From: Chloroflexota bacterium
GTDB taxonomy: Bacteria > Chloroflexota > Limnocylindria > Limnocylindrales > CSP1-4
Length of the DNA stretch: 64,000 nucleotides
Direction: 5' to 3'
NCBI GenBank assembly: GCA_029778235.1
Contig: JAKOQS010000066.1
Location: 18,286-82,285 of the forward strand
The notes under the pieces are model-generated. The model was given only the letters and a program-made list of their open reading frames with translations, did not search any database and was not told the DNA's origin. Made by a program: the position numbers and the translations under genes. Below are positions 18,209-28,000 of this stretch, piece after piece. Each line of letters begins with the position of its first letter. The first letter of the stretch is position 1.

Positions 18209-19344
18209 GTTCCCTCCTCGACGGCGCGACGCGCGAGCTCCTCGGCGATCGAACGCACCTCCTGCGACCGATCGGCGGCGCAGACGAGGAGTGCGTCAGG
18301 CGTGTCGATGACGATGGTATCGCGCAGCCCGATCGTCACGACGAGCCTCCCGTCGGCCAGGACCAGCGTGCCCTCGGACCCGACGTCGCGCCGCGGGCCT
18401 GCACCCACCGTCCCGGGAGGCCCGCCTGCAGCATCCTCCGCACGGGCCCGAGCGACGAGCGCGTCGCGGATCGCGGACCAGCTGCCAAGATCGCTCCAGC
18501 CGACGTCGGCCGGGACCACGAGCACTTCGCCGAGCGCGGCGGCGGGCTCCATCACGGCGTAGTCGATCGAGGTCCGGCGGACGGTGGCGTAGGCGGCCGC
18601 GAGGGCGCCGGCGTGACCCGCCGCCTCCCTGCCCCTCGCGCGCGCGATCTCGTCCACGATGTCGGCGGCATGGCGGCCGAGCGCCTCGCGGATCGCTCGC
18701 CGGCGCCAGACGAAGATCCCGGCGTTCCACGCCGCGGGCGGGTCGCCGGCCAGCAGGGCCGCCGCGGCCTCCGGGTCCGGCTTCTCCACGAAGCGGAGGA
18801 CCGGCCGGGCCGCGGCCGCCGCCGGCCACGTTCCCGGGTCGGGGGTACCGGGAGCGAGGCCCGGGACGATGTAGCCGTAGCCGGTCTCCGGCCCTGTCGG
18901 GCGGATCCCCAGGGTGACGAGCGGGTCGGCGACCCCCGCACCGCCCGCGGCCGCGGCCGCGGCCGCGGCCAGGACGGACCGGAAGCCCTGCTCGTCGAGG
19001 ACGAGATGGTCGGCGGGCAGCACGAGCATGACGTCGTCGTCCGGGCGGTCGATCGCGACGGCGGCGAGGGCGATCGCCGCGGCCGTGTTGCGGCCTTCCG
19101 GCTCCGCCACGAGGTTGCCCGCCGGCATCTCGGGAAGCTGCTCGCGGACCAGGTCCGCGTGGCGCGTGTCGGTGAGCACGAAGACGTCCATGGGAAGAAC
19201 GAGCGGCGCGAGCCGGTCCACCGTGCGTCGAAGCAACGTCGCGCCGCCGAGCGGGGCGAGGAACGGCTTGGGCCGGTCCGGCCGGGAGAGGGGCCAGAGG
19301 CGCGTCCCGCTGCCGCCGGCGAGGACGACGGCGTAGATCGCCAC
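18205..19344 (-). CDS. manC: Mannose-1-phosphate guanylyltransferase
   Basis: Makes GDP-mannose from mannose-1-phosphate and GTP. The nucleotidyltransferase signature LAGGSGTRLWPLSRPDRPKPF opens the protein, LPADHLVLD holds the catalytic metal aspartate, and EKPDPEAAAALL and WNAGIFVWR follow as in the family. At 379 residues it is the single-domain type without the isomerase domain of bifunctional ManC. It begins 3 nt after metK and overlaps pmm by 4 nt. A (GCGGCC)4 tract at 18947-18970 encodes a run of alanines and is probably prone to slippage. Confidence 0.92.
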   Translation of the reverse strand: MAIYAVVLAGGSGTRLWPLSRPDRPKPFLAPLGGATLLRRTVDRLAPLVLPMDVFVLTDTRHADLVREQLPEMPAGNLVAEPEGRNTAAAIALAAVAIDRPDDDVMLVLPADHLVLDEQGFRSVLAAAAAAAAGGAGVADPLVTLGIRPTGPETGYGYIVPGLAPGTPDPGTWPAAAAARPVLRFVEKPDPEAAAALLAGDPPAAWNAGIFVWRRRAIREALGRHAADIVDEIARARGREAAGHAGALAAAYATVRRTSIDYAVMEPAAALGEVLVVPADVGWSDLGSWSAIRDALVARARAEDAAGGPPGTVGAGPRRDVGSEGTLVLADGRLVVTIGLRDTIVIDTPDALLVCAADRSQEVRSIAEELARRAVEEGT

Positions 19345-19347
19345 GCG

Positions 19348-20550
19348 TCAGCCCCGGCCGGCGGGGCCGGTCGGCTCGGTCGCGGGAGCCAGGATGCCGG
19401 CGTCGTCGGCCAGCACCTGGGCCTTGTCCGTCCGCTCCCAGGGAAGGTCGAGATCAGTGCGGCCGAAGTGCCCGTACGCCGCGGTCGGGCGGTAGAGGGG
19501 CGCCCGCAGGCCGAGCGACGCGATGATCGCGGACGGCCGCAGGTCGAAGTGGCGGTCCACCAGGGCCAGGATCTCATCGTCGGTGATCCGGCCGGTCCCG
19601 AACGTCTCGACCGCGACCGAGACCGGGCGCGCGACCCCGATCGCGTAGGCGACCTCGATCTCGACCCGGTCCGCGATGCCTGCGGCCACGAGGTTCTTGG
19701 CCACATGCCGCGCGGCGTACGCCGCGGACCGGTCCACCTTGGTCGGGTCCTTGCCCGAGAAGCAGCCGCCGCCGTGGCGCGCCATCCCGCCGTACGTGTC
19801 CACGATGATCTTCCGACCGGTCAGCCCCGCGTCGCCCATCGGGCCGCCGATGACGAACCGCCCCGTGGGGTTCACGTGCATGACCGGGTCGGTCGCGCGG
19901 AGCTCCGGGGGGATCGACGGCAGGATCACGGCCTCCGCGATGTCGGACCGGATCCGCTCGGTGGCCGCGTCCGGGTCGTGCTGGGCGGCCACGACGACGG
20001 TGGGGACGCCGACCGGGACGCCGTCCTCGTACGCGACGGTCACCTGCGTCTTGCCGTCGGGCCGCAGGTACGGCAGCTGGCCCGACTTGCGCACCTCCGC
20101 CAGCCGTCGCGCCATCCGGTGCGCGAGCGCGATGGGCAGCGGCATCAGCTCGGGGGTCTCGCGGCAGGCGAACCCGAACATCATCCCCTGGTCGCCGGCG
20201 CCCTCGTGGTCCACGCCCTGGGCGATGTCGGGGGATTGCTCCTTGACGGAGACGAGCGTCCCACACGTCTCATAGTCGAACCCGTAGTCGCTGTTGGTGT
20301 AGCCGATCTCTCGGACCGTGCTCCGCACGACCTCCTGGAAGTCCACGTAGGTGGACGTGGTGATCTCGCCGAGGACGAGCACCAGGCCGGTCGTCGTCGC
20401 GGTCTCGCACGCGACGCGCGCGTCCGGGTCCTCGCGCACGATCGCGTCGAGGATGGCGTCGCTGATCTGGTCGCACATCTTGTCCGGGTGGCCTTCGGTG
20501 ACCGACTCGGAGGTGAAGAGGGAGCGCTGGAACGGGCGCACGGTCGTCAT
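19348..20550 (-). CDS. metK: S-adenosylmethionine synthetase
   Basis: Makes SAM from methionine and ATP. The 400-residue protein carries [19 protein letters not shown] at the N-terminus (ATP/Mg site), [12 protein letters not shown] (the family hexapeptide GAGDQG) and [19 protein letters not shown] (P-loop-like). ATG 20550 has GAGG 5 nt upstream. It leads metK-manC-pmm; ahcY, which removes the SAH product of SAM reactions, ends 175 bp upstream on the same strand. I looked in that gap for SAM-I, SAM-II and SAH riboswitch motifs and found none. Confidence 0.97.
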   Translation of the reverse strand: MTTVRPFQRSLFTSESVTEGHPDKMCDQISDAILDAIVREDPDARVACETATTTGLVLVLGEITTSTYVDFQEVVRSTVREIGYTNSDYGFDYETCGTLVSVKEQSPDIAQGVDHEGAGDQGMMFGFACRETPELMPLPIALAHRMARRLAEVRKSGQLPYLRPDGKTQVTVAYEDGVPVGVPTVVVAAQHDPDAATERIRSDIAEAVILPSIPPELRATDPVMHVNPTGRFVIGGPMGDAGLTGRKIIVDTYGGMARHGGGCFSGKDPTKVDRSAAYAARHVAKNLVAAGIADRVEIEVAYAIGVARPVSVAVETFGTGRITDDEILALVDRHFDLRPSAIIASLGLRAPLYRPTAAYGHFGRTDLDLPWERTDKAQVLADDAGILAPATEPTGPAGRG

Positions 20551-20725
20551 ATGGACCTCAGGGTCGCGCGTGAGGGGCGCCGAAGGAGGGTAGCACGGGC
20601 GACAGGCCGGACGGCCCGGGTCAGCGGGTGGTGACCGGTGCTCGCGCCGCGTGGCGACCCGCAGGGCCAGTGGCGTCGCGCCGGGAGGTGAGGCACCGCT
20701 CGACGGGACCCGCCCGGCCGCCGGC

Positions 20726-21988
20726 TCAGGTCCCCGCGCGCCAGGAGTGCATGTAGGCGACCTGCTCGTCGGTCAGCGGCTCGAGCTCGATCCCGAGCGC
20801 CGCGAGCTTCAGGCGCGCCACCTCGCGGTCGATCGCCTCCGGCACCGCGTAGACGCGCGGCTCCAGCTCGGCATGGTGGCGGGCGACGTACTCGGCGGCG
20901 AGGGCCTGGTTCGCGAAGCTCATGTCCATCACGGCCGCCGGGTGCCCCTCGGCGGCTCCGAGGTTCACGAGCCGTCCATCGGCCAGCAGGCGGATCTTCT
21001 TCGGGCCGAGGTCGAACTCGGCGACGTTCTCACGCACCTCGGCGACGTGCCCCTCCGCGAGTGCGTGAAGCGCCTTCAGGTCGATCTCGGCGTCGAAGTG
21101 GCCGGAGTTCGCGAGGATCGCCCCGTCGCGCATCGCGAGGAAGTGCTCGCGGCGGAACACGTTCACGTTGCCGGTCGCCGTGATGAAGACCTCGCCCCAC
21201 GGCGCCGACTCCGTGTGCGTCATGACCAGGAAGCCGTCCATCCGGGCCTCGAGGGCGCGGATGGGATCCACCTCGACCACGGCGACCTGCGCGCCCATCC
21301 CCTTCAGGCGCATCGCGATCCCCTTGCCCACCCAGCCGTAGCCGGCGACGACGACGTTGCGGCCGGCGAGCAGGAGGTTGGTCGCGCGCAGGATGCCGTC
21401 CACCGTGGACTGGCCGGTCCCATAGCGGTTGTCGAAGAGGTGCTTCGTGTCCGCCTCATTGACCGCGACCACTGGGTAGCGGAGTGCGCCGTCGGCGGCC
21501 ATGGCGCGGAGGCGGATGACGCCCGTCGTCGTCTCCTCGGTCCCCGCCCAGACCTCGGGCACCTGGCCCGGCCGCGTGTCGTGCAGGAGCGAGACCAGGT
21601 CGCAGCCGTCGTCCATCGTCATGTGCGGGATCGTGTCCGCGACGGCGTTGAGGTGCGCGTAGTAGGTCTGGCGGTCCTCGCCCCTGCGGGCGAAGACGGG
21701 GATCCCGTGCCGGGCGACGAGCGCCGCGGCGACGTCGTCCTTGGTCGAGAGCGGGTTGCTCGCGGCGAGCGCCACCTGCGCGCCGCCCGCCTGCAGGGTC
21801 CGGACCAGGTTGGCGGTCTCGGTGGTCACGTGGAGGCAGGCGGCGATCCGCACACCGTCGAGCGGACGCTCCGCCGCGAACCGCTCGCGGATGAGCCGGA
21901 GGACGGGCATCTCTCGCTCCGCCCAGTCGATGCGCCGGCCGCCCTCGGCAGCGAGCGCGAGATCCGTCACGTCGTGCGGGACGATCAC
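20726..21988 (-). CDS. ahcY: Adenosylhomocysteinase
   Basis: Hydrolyses S-adenosylhomocysteine to homocysteine and adenosine. The 420-residue protein has [49 protein letters not shown] (substrate lysine and aspartate) and the NAD loop [21 protein letters not shown] moved the start to GTG 21988, with AAGGAGG 7 nt upstream and a GTGA overlap with the GNAT gene, rather than the ORF-track start at 22051. Final gene of the apt/MtnA-like/GNAT/ahcY operon, which fits methyl-cycle and adenine recycling. Confidence 0.96.
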   Translation of the reverse strand: MIVPHDVTDLALAAEGGRRIDWAEREMPVLRLIRERFAAERPLDGVRIAACLHVTTETANLVRTLQAGGAQVALAASNPLSTKDDVAAALVARHGIPVFARRGEDRQTYYAHLNAVADTIPHMTMDDGCDLVSLLHDTRPGQVPEVWAGTEETTTGVIRLRAMAADGALRYPVVAVNEADTKHLFDNRYGTGQSTVDGILRATNLLLAGRNVVVAGYGWVGKGIAMRLKGMGAQVAVVEVDPIRALEARMDGFLVMTHTESAPWGEVFITATGNVNVFRREHFLAMRDGAILANSGHFDAEIDLKALHALAEGHVAEVRENVAEFDLGPKKIRLLADGRLVNLGAAEGHPAAVMDMSFANQALAAEYVARHHAELEPRVYAVPEAIDREVARLKLAALGIELEPLTDEQVAYMHSWRAGT

Positions 21989-22854
21989 GAGAGGTCCTCC
22001 TTCCCGGGCGGGCCGAAGAGGCCGCGGATCCGGGCGAGCACGCCCGGCCACGCCGGGGCGGTCCGATGGATGAGGCGCTCCTCGAAATGCACGTGCTCAA
22101 CGTACCCGAGGGCGCGGTAGGCGGCGAGGGCGGGCGGGTTGTCCGCCCGCACATTGAGGACGACCAGGTCGCACGAGCGGAGGAGCTCGGCGGTGACGGC
22201 CGCGGTCGTCGCCTTCGCGTAGCCCCGGCCGCGATACTCCGACGCCGTCATCACGTTGCCGACGACGCCGATCCCGGCGGTCCGGCTGATGACGTGCGTC
22301 CCGGCGGCCGCCACCAGCCGACCGCCGACGTGGATCCCGTAGTAGACGCCCTCTGCCACCGAGGAGGACGGGAGCCACGAGGTGAAGCCCAGCTGGTAGA
22401 GGCGGTTGAGGTCGCCGACGTCGCCCGGGTAGAGCCGCCGCGCGTCGGACGGGTACGGGCGGAACGCGGCGCGGTCGACCCACATGCGCACCATCGGCGG
22501 TCCCGGGTCCACGCGGTAGACCTCGGCGACGGCGCTCAACGCCTCCGTGCGCGCCGCCACGTAGGCCACGCGCGGCCGGATGACGCGCCGGAGCACCTCG
22601 GCGATCCCGTCGCGGTCGCCGAGGACGAAGACGGGCTGCGGCGAGAGCCCGGCGTACTCGAGGACCACCGCGACCGGCGTGCCCTCGTGCGTCGCGAGCC
22701 CCCAGCGAGTGCGGGCGAACTCACGGTCGTCGAGGTCGCAAAGGGCGTAGGCGGAGAAGAGCCGGTCCTGCTCCAGGAACGCGCGGATGAGCGCACGATC
22801 CGTGCACTCCGCGACCGACAGGGTCCGGCGGAAGGGGTGGAGGACGGCCGTCAC
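21985..22854 (-). CDS. GNAT family N-acetyltransferase
   Basis: 289-residue protein with a divergent N-terminal half ([24 protein letters not shown]) and a clear GNAT domain in the C-terminal half. [17 protein letters not shown] is the acetyl-CoA pyrophosphate loop and [18 protein letters not shown] the C-terminal motif. Substrate is unknown. GTG 22854 overlaps the stop of the MtnA-like gene and its own stop overlaps ahcY, so it is tightly coupled to SAM-cycle genes. That suggests an unrecognised step or toxicity control there (inference). Confidence 0.85.
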   Translation of the reverse strand: MTAVLHPFRRTLSVAECTDRALIRAFLEQDRLFSAYALCDLDDREFARTRWGLATHEGTPVAVVLEYAGLSPQPVFVLGDRDGIAEVLRRVIRPRVAYVAARTEALSAVAEVYRVDPGPPMVRMWVDRAAFRPYPSDARRLYPGDVGDLNRLYQLGFTSWLPSSSVAEGVYYGIHVGGRLVAAAGTHVISRTAGIGVVGNVMTASEYRGRGYAKATTAAVTAELLRSCDLVVLNVRADNPPALAAYRALGYVEHVHFEERLIHRTAPAWPGVLARIRGLFGPPGKEDLS

Positions 22855-24374
22855 GGCTCGGGCCCATCGCGTCCGGCCGGGCCCGAGAGCGCGTCCCTGC
22901 CGGAGGGGCCGGGCCGCGGGCCGCGCGCGGAGACCGCCTCGGCGAGCCCCCCGAGCGCGGGAGCGAACGGCCGGCGGATGATCCCGGCCTCCGTGACGAA
23001 GGCGTCCACCACCTCCGGCGGCGTGGCGTCCACGAGCGGGTCGAGCCACGGCGTGCCGGGCGCGGAGACGTCCACTCCGCGTACGCGCATCAGCTCGATG
23101 GGAGGGCGCGTCTCGTCGGGGAGATCGGCGAGGTCCCGGGCCTCCGGGTCGATCGCGGTCCCGGGGGCGCAGACGAGGACCGGGACGTGCGCCGACGCCC
23201 CCGCCAGCGCCACCTGCAGCGTGCCGAGCGGCGCGAGGACGGAGCCGTCGAGGGCGACGCGGTCCGCGCCGAGGAGGATGACGTCGATGCCGCCGCGGGA
23301 GAGGAGCCAGCCCACCGCTGCATCCGCGACGACGGTGTGAGGCACGCCGGACTGCGCGAGCTCCCAGGCCGCCAGCCGGGCGCCCTCGAGACCGGGACGG
23401 GATTCGAGCACGTGGACGTGGATCGGCCGGCCGGTCGCGTGGTAGGCGGCCGCCACGCCCAGGGCGGTCCCGATCTGCCCGCCCGAGAGCGCACCGGTCG
23501 AACCCAGCGTGAGCACCCCCAGCGGCCGCTCCGCGGCCGTGGGCGGCTCGCCCGCGAGGGGCTCGCCGGCGACGGCCTGTTCCGCCCGGGCCACGAGCGC
23601 CTCGAGCTCCGACCGCCCGGCATCGACCAGCCGGGCGTGGTCCGTCAGGGCCTCCATCGCGATCGCGTCGGCCTCGGCGCGCAGCGCGTCCGCGACGGGG
23701 CCTCCGTCCTCGATCAGCTCGCCGACCGCGGTCATCCGGGCGAGCATCCGGTCCACCGCCCCGCGCAGCGCTCGCGGCGCGATCCGGGCGCCGGAGAGGG
23801 AGTTCGCCGTCCCACGGATGGTCGCGAGGCGGACGTACGGCTTCGCGTCGCGGGTCCGGTCCGCCGTCAGCGCCAGCGCGTACGCCGCCACCTGGGCGAT
23901 CGCCGGGGCGCCGCGGACGTTCATCTCGCGGATCGCGCGCGACGCCTCGGCACCCGACTGGCATTCGATCTCGACGCTCTCGAACGGGAACCGGCCCTGG
24001 TCGAGCACGTAGAGGGCCGTGGCCTCCATCCGGAAGGGGCTCCGATGGGCGGCGACGGGCGTCGCAGCAACCGGCGCCGTGGCGCCCGTGGTCGTCCCGT
24101 CCTCGAGGAGCGCTGCGGCCGCCTCGGCGGAGGTCCGCTGGAGCGCGGCCGCCACGCCGACGACCTGCGCGGCCGTCTGGATGGCGTCCGCGGCGAGGAG
24201 GCGGAAGAACCGGCGCCGGCCGACGTCGGGGACGCCGGGCGTCGACTCGCCCGGCTCGGCGCCCGCGGGCGCAGGCGCGGGGGCCGGCGCCGTGGACGGA
24301 GACGACGTCTCAGCCGCGGGGCCGGGCGTCGCGGGATCGGGAGCGGGCGGCGACGGCCGGCCTGCGTCGGTCAC
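22851..24374 (-). CDS. MtnA/eIF2B-alpha-like protein lacking the catalytic Cys
   Basis: 507-residue member of the methylthioribose-1-phosphate isomerase/eIF2B family. Residues from about 115 on align with MtnA: NVRGAPAIAQ (154-159), ESRPGLEGARLAAWEL, GADRVALDG and a C-terminal VTEAGIIRRPF. At the catalytic position, MtnA's LTHCNAG is LTLGSTG here, so Cys becomes Gly291 while the partner Asp371 remains; NKIGT is also APLGT. The first ~110 residues are an extension with a Pro/Ala stretch and RRRFFRLLAADAIQTAAQ. GTG 24374 has GAGGGG 6 nt upstream, supporting the extension. Between apt and ahcY it may act in purine or methylthio salvage, but normal isomerase chemistry is doubtful. Confidence 0.85.
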   Translation of the reverse strand: MTDAGRPSPPAPDPATPGPAAETSSPSTAPAPAPAPAGAEPGESTPGVPDVGRRRFFRLLAADAIQTAAQVVGVAAALQRTSAEAAAALLEDGTTTGATAPVAATPVAAHRSPFRMEATALYVLDQGRFPFESVEIECQSGAEASRAIREMNVRGAPAIAQVAAYALALTADRTRDAKPYVRLATIRGTANSLSGARIAPRALRGAVDRMLARMTAVGELIEDGGPVADALRAEADAIAMEALTDHARLVDAGRSELEALVARAEQAVAGEPLAGEPPTAAERPLGVLTLGSTGALSGGQIGTALGVAAAYHATGRPIHVHVLESRPGLEGARLAAWELAQSGVPHTVVADAAVGWLLSRGGIDVILLGADRVALDGSVLAPLGTLQVALAGASAHVPVLVCAPGTAIDPEARDLADLPDETRPPIELMRVRGVDVSAPGTPWLDPLVDATPPEVVDAFVTEAGIIRRPFAPALGGLAEAVSARGPRPGPSGRDALSGPAGRDGPEP

Positions 24375-24390
24375 GCGCGCCCCTCGTGCG

Positions 24391-24912
24391 TCAGTACTCG
24401 ATGACGCTCGAGACCGCGAGGCCGTCGAGCCGCTCGCGACCCTTGAGGAAGGCGAGCTCGACCAGGAACGAGAGCCCGACGATCTCCGCGCCGAGGCGCT
24501 GCACCAGGTCGACGGTCCCGCGGACCGTCCCGCCCGTCGCGAGGAGGTCGTCGACGATCAGCACGCGCTGGCCCGGGGCGATGGCGTCCTTGTGGATCTC
24601 GAGCGTGTTGGACCCGTACTCGAGCGCGTACTCGACGCTGAGCGTCTCGTGCGGCAGCTTGCCGAGCTTGCGCACGGGCACCAGGCCGACGCCCAGCTCG
24701 TACGCCATCGGGGCGCTGAAGATGAAGCCGCGCGACTCCATCCCCACGACCAGGTCGATCCGCTCCCCGCGGTACGGGTCGAGCATCAGCGAGACCGCCT
24801 CGCGGAACGCGGGGCCATCCTTGAGCAGCGTCGTGATGTCGTAGAAGAGGATGCCGGGCTTCGGGAAGTCCGGGACCTCCCGGATCCGCGCGCGGAGATC
24901 CTCGGCAGGCAT
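24391..24912 (-). CDS. apt: Adenine phosphoribosyltransferase
   Basis: Salvages adenine to AMP with PRPP. With the ATG at 24912 the protein is 173 residues, the usual Apt length. It begins DLRARIREVPDFPKPGILFYDITTLL, the typical Apt N-terminus, and has GMESRGFIF and the PRPP loop VLIVDDLLATGGT. Start at 24912 is preferred to the longer frame; GGAGG lies 11 nt upstream. Adenine from SAH or methylthioadenosine breakdown would be its substrate, matching the downstream ahcY and MtnA-like genes. Follows mfd after 129 bp. Confidence 0.95.
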   Translation of the reverse strand: MPAEDLRARIREVPDFPKPGILFYDITTLLKDGPAFREAVSLMLDPYRGERIDLVVGMESRGFIFSAPMAYELGVGLVPVRKLGKLPHETLSVEYALEYGSNTLEIHKDAIAPGQRVLIVDDLLATGGTVRGTVDLVQRLGAEIVGLSFLVELAFLKGRERLDGLAVSSVIEY

Positions 24913-25041
24913 GTCCGTCAGGTCCTCCAGGGGAAGCGGCGCACGCTCACGCCGCCGTCGAAGTCTACCGCAGCGGGGGGTCGGCACCAGCCCCCCGCCG
25001 CCACCGTGCGGCTCGCATCGGACAGGCTGGTCACCCGCGCA

Positions 25042-28000
25042 TCAGTCGTTCGCGGCACCTGCGGACGCCGGCCCAGCCCTGCCGCCTCCGCCGGGCCCCG
25101 CTGGCGGCGGCAAGGCCGCCGCGACCCGTGTGACGACCGCACCCGCGAGCACCCAGGCGCGCTCCGCGTCGCGCGGGAGCCGCAGGCGGGCCTGGTTCGA
25201 GAAGATCCGCAGTGTCGGCGAGATGCCGGCCAGCGCCCGGGTCGCCGTGGCCCGGTCGAGCGTCCCGAACCGGACGACGAGCTCGCCCTCCTCCCGCGAG
25301 ATGCCCGAGATCCCCGCGGCCTCGGCGGCGAGGCGCAGCTCCACCACCTCGGTCAGCCGGACGACGGGCGCGGGCATGGGCCCGAACCGGTCCACGATCT
25401 CCTGCCGCAGCGCAGCCAGCCCGCCCGCGGAGGCCACCCTGGCCAGGCGGCGGTAGACCTCCAGCTTCTGCGCCTCGTCGGGGACGTACGCGTCCGGCAG
25501 ATGGGCGTCCACCGGCAGGTCCACCGTCGCCCCCGGGCGCTCCACGACCGGCGGGCGCGACTCGCGACGGGCACGCGCATGCTCGACCGCCTCCGCGAGC
25601 ATCCGCGTGTACAGGTCGAACCCGACGGCCGCCATGTGGCCGTGCTGCTCCGCGCCGAGGATGTTCCCGGCGCCGCGGATCTCGAGGTCCGCAAGGGCGA
25701 TCTGGAAACCGGCCCCGAGCTCGCTCGCGTTGAAGATCGCCTGGAGGCGCTTCCGCGCGTCGTCGGAGAGGCGCTCGCGGCGGCGGTAGAGGAGGTAGGC
25801 GTAGGCCCGGCGGCTGCTGCGCCCCACGCGACCGCGCAGCTGGTAGAGCTGGGCCAGACCGAGCGCGTCCGCCCGGTCGATGACGATCGTGTTCGCGTTC
25901 GGGATGTCGAGGCCCGACTCGATGATCGTCGTGCAGACGAGGACGTCCGCCTCGCCGGTCGAGAACCGCGTCATCACCGACTCGAGGAGGCCCTCCGGCA
26001 TCTGGCCGTGGCCCACGACGATGCGGATCCCCGGCAGCAGCGCGCGGAGCTGCTCCGCTTGTGCCTCGATCGTCTCGACGCGGTTGTGGACGAAGAAGAC
26101 CTGGCCGCCGCGATCGAGCTCCCGGAGGATCGCGTCGCGGACCAGCCCGGCGGTCGCCTCCGCCACGCGCGTCTGGATCGGGAGACGGTCCTCCGGCGGC
26201 GTCTCGATGACGCTCATGTCCCGGATGCCCGCGAGCGCCAGGTTCAGCGTCCGCGGGATCGGCGTCGCCGAGAGCGTCAGGACGTCCACGGACGTGCGGA
26301 GCCGCTTGAGCCGCTCCTTGGCCGCCACGCCGAACCGCTGCTCCTCGTCCACGACCACGAGGCCCAGGTCGTGGAAGGCGACGTCCTTCGAGAGCAGCCG
26401 ATGGGTCCCCACCACCACGTCCACCGACCCGTCGCGCAGCCCGGCGAGGGCCGCCTCCTGCTCCCTCGGCGGGACGGAGCGGGAGAGGTGGCGGACGATG
26501 ATGGGGAACGGCGCGAACCTTCGCCGGAAGGTCTCGTAGTGCTGAGCCGCGAGGACCGTCGTGGGGACGAGGATCGCGACCTGGCGCTCGTCCTGCACCG
26601 CCTTGAACACCGCGCGCAGCGCGACCTCGGTCTTGCCGTAGCCCACGTCGCCGACGACCAGGCGGTCCATCGGGCGCCGCGCCTCCATGTCCAGCTTCAC
26701 CTCGGCCGTCGCGCGGAGCTGGTCGTCGGTCTCCTCGTAGGGGAACGACGCCTCGAGCTCGGACTGCCATGGCGTGTCGGGCGCGAACGCGAACCCCTCG
26801 GCGGTCTCGCGCGCGGCGTACAGCGCGAGGAGCTCGTCCGCCAGGTCCGCGACGGCCTTGCGCACGCGGGCCTTCGTCCGCGCCCACTCCCCGCCGCCCA
26901 GCCGGGAGAGGGCCGGACGCTCACCGCCGGCGTACCGGGTGATCCGGGCGATCTGCTCGACGGGGACGAAGATCCGCCCGTCGCCGGCGAACGCGAGCTC
27001 CAGGTAGTCGCGCTCCTCGCCGGGCTCGCCCCGGCGGAGCATCCGCTCGTAACGCGCCACCCCGTGGTCCACGTGCACGACGAGGTCGCCCGGGTTGAGC
27101 CGGTCGAGGATGTCGCGCGGGACGACCCGGCGAAGGGCCTTGGGGCGGCGGACGCGGACGGTCCCGAACAGCTCGCGATCGGTCAGGAGCACCAGGCCGT
27201 CCGGGCCGCCGGCGAACCCCGCGTTGAGGCTCCGCTCCACGAGGACGATCGCGCCGGGCGGCGGAGGCTCGGTCACCCGGCTCACCACCGCGGCGGTGTG
27301 CCCGGCCTCGGCGAGGATCTCGGCGAGCCGGGGCGCCTGGTCGGAGGTCACGACCACCCGGCGGCCGTCGGCCGCCCAGCCGGCCACTGCCCGGCCGAGC
27401 GCCTCGGTGCGGCCCGGAGGCAGCTCCGGGACGCGCCAGCCGAACGGATCGTCCTCGGCGGGACGCGCCGTGAGGGTCGCCGGCAGCGCCGACTCCCACG
27501 TGATCTCGACGGTCCGGCTCCGCACGAGTGCGGACTTCCACGCCCGACGGTCCGGGAACGCCTCGGGCCACCGGTCGGGCAGCTCGCCGGAGGCCACGAG
27601 CTCCGCGCGCCGCTCGTCGGCCTGGCGCCAGAGGAACTCGGCCGCGTCGGCGACCTCGGCGGGCTCGTCGAGGAAGAGGACCGTCCCGGTGCCCACGTGG
27701 TCCAGGCCCGTCGCCGGCGCGAGGATCGGCGCCCAGACCTCGGCCGCGTCTCCCACGGCGAGCGCCCGGCCGTCGTCGCCGTCGGCCAGGCGCGCGAGGT
27801 CGCCGGCCAGGCGCTCGGGCAGCCGGTCCGCGAGCCTGCCGAGGCGGCCCGCGATCGCGTCACCCCCGCCGGTCGGCCGGAGGAACTCGGACGCCGGGAG
27901 CAGGACGATCTCGCCGGCCGGGCCCACGGAGCGCTGGTCGGTCGGGTCGAACGAGCGCAGGGACTCGATCTCGTCGCCGAACCACTCGATGCGGACGGGG

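Noticed and set aside
20551-20725. Possible SAM or SAH riboswitch upstream of metK
   Set aside because: I checked the minus-strand leader for SAM-I/II/IV and SAH motifs and found no conserved core; only a TACCCT box and a ribosome-binding site.
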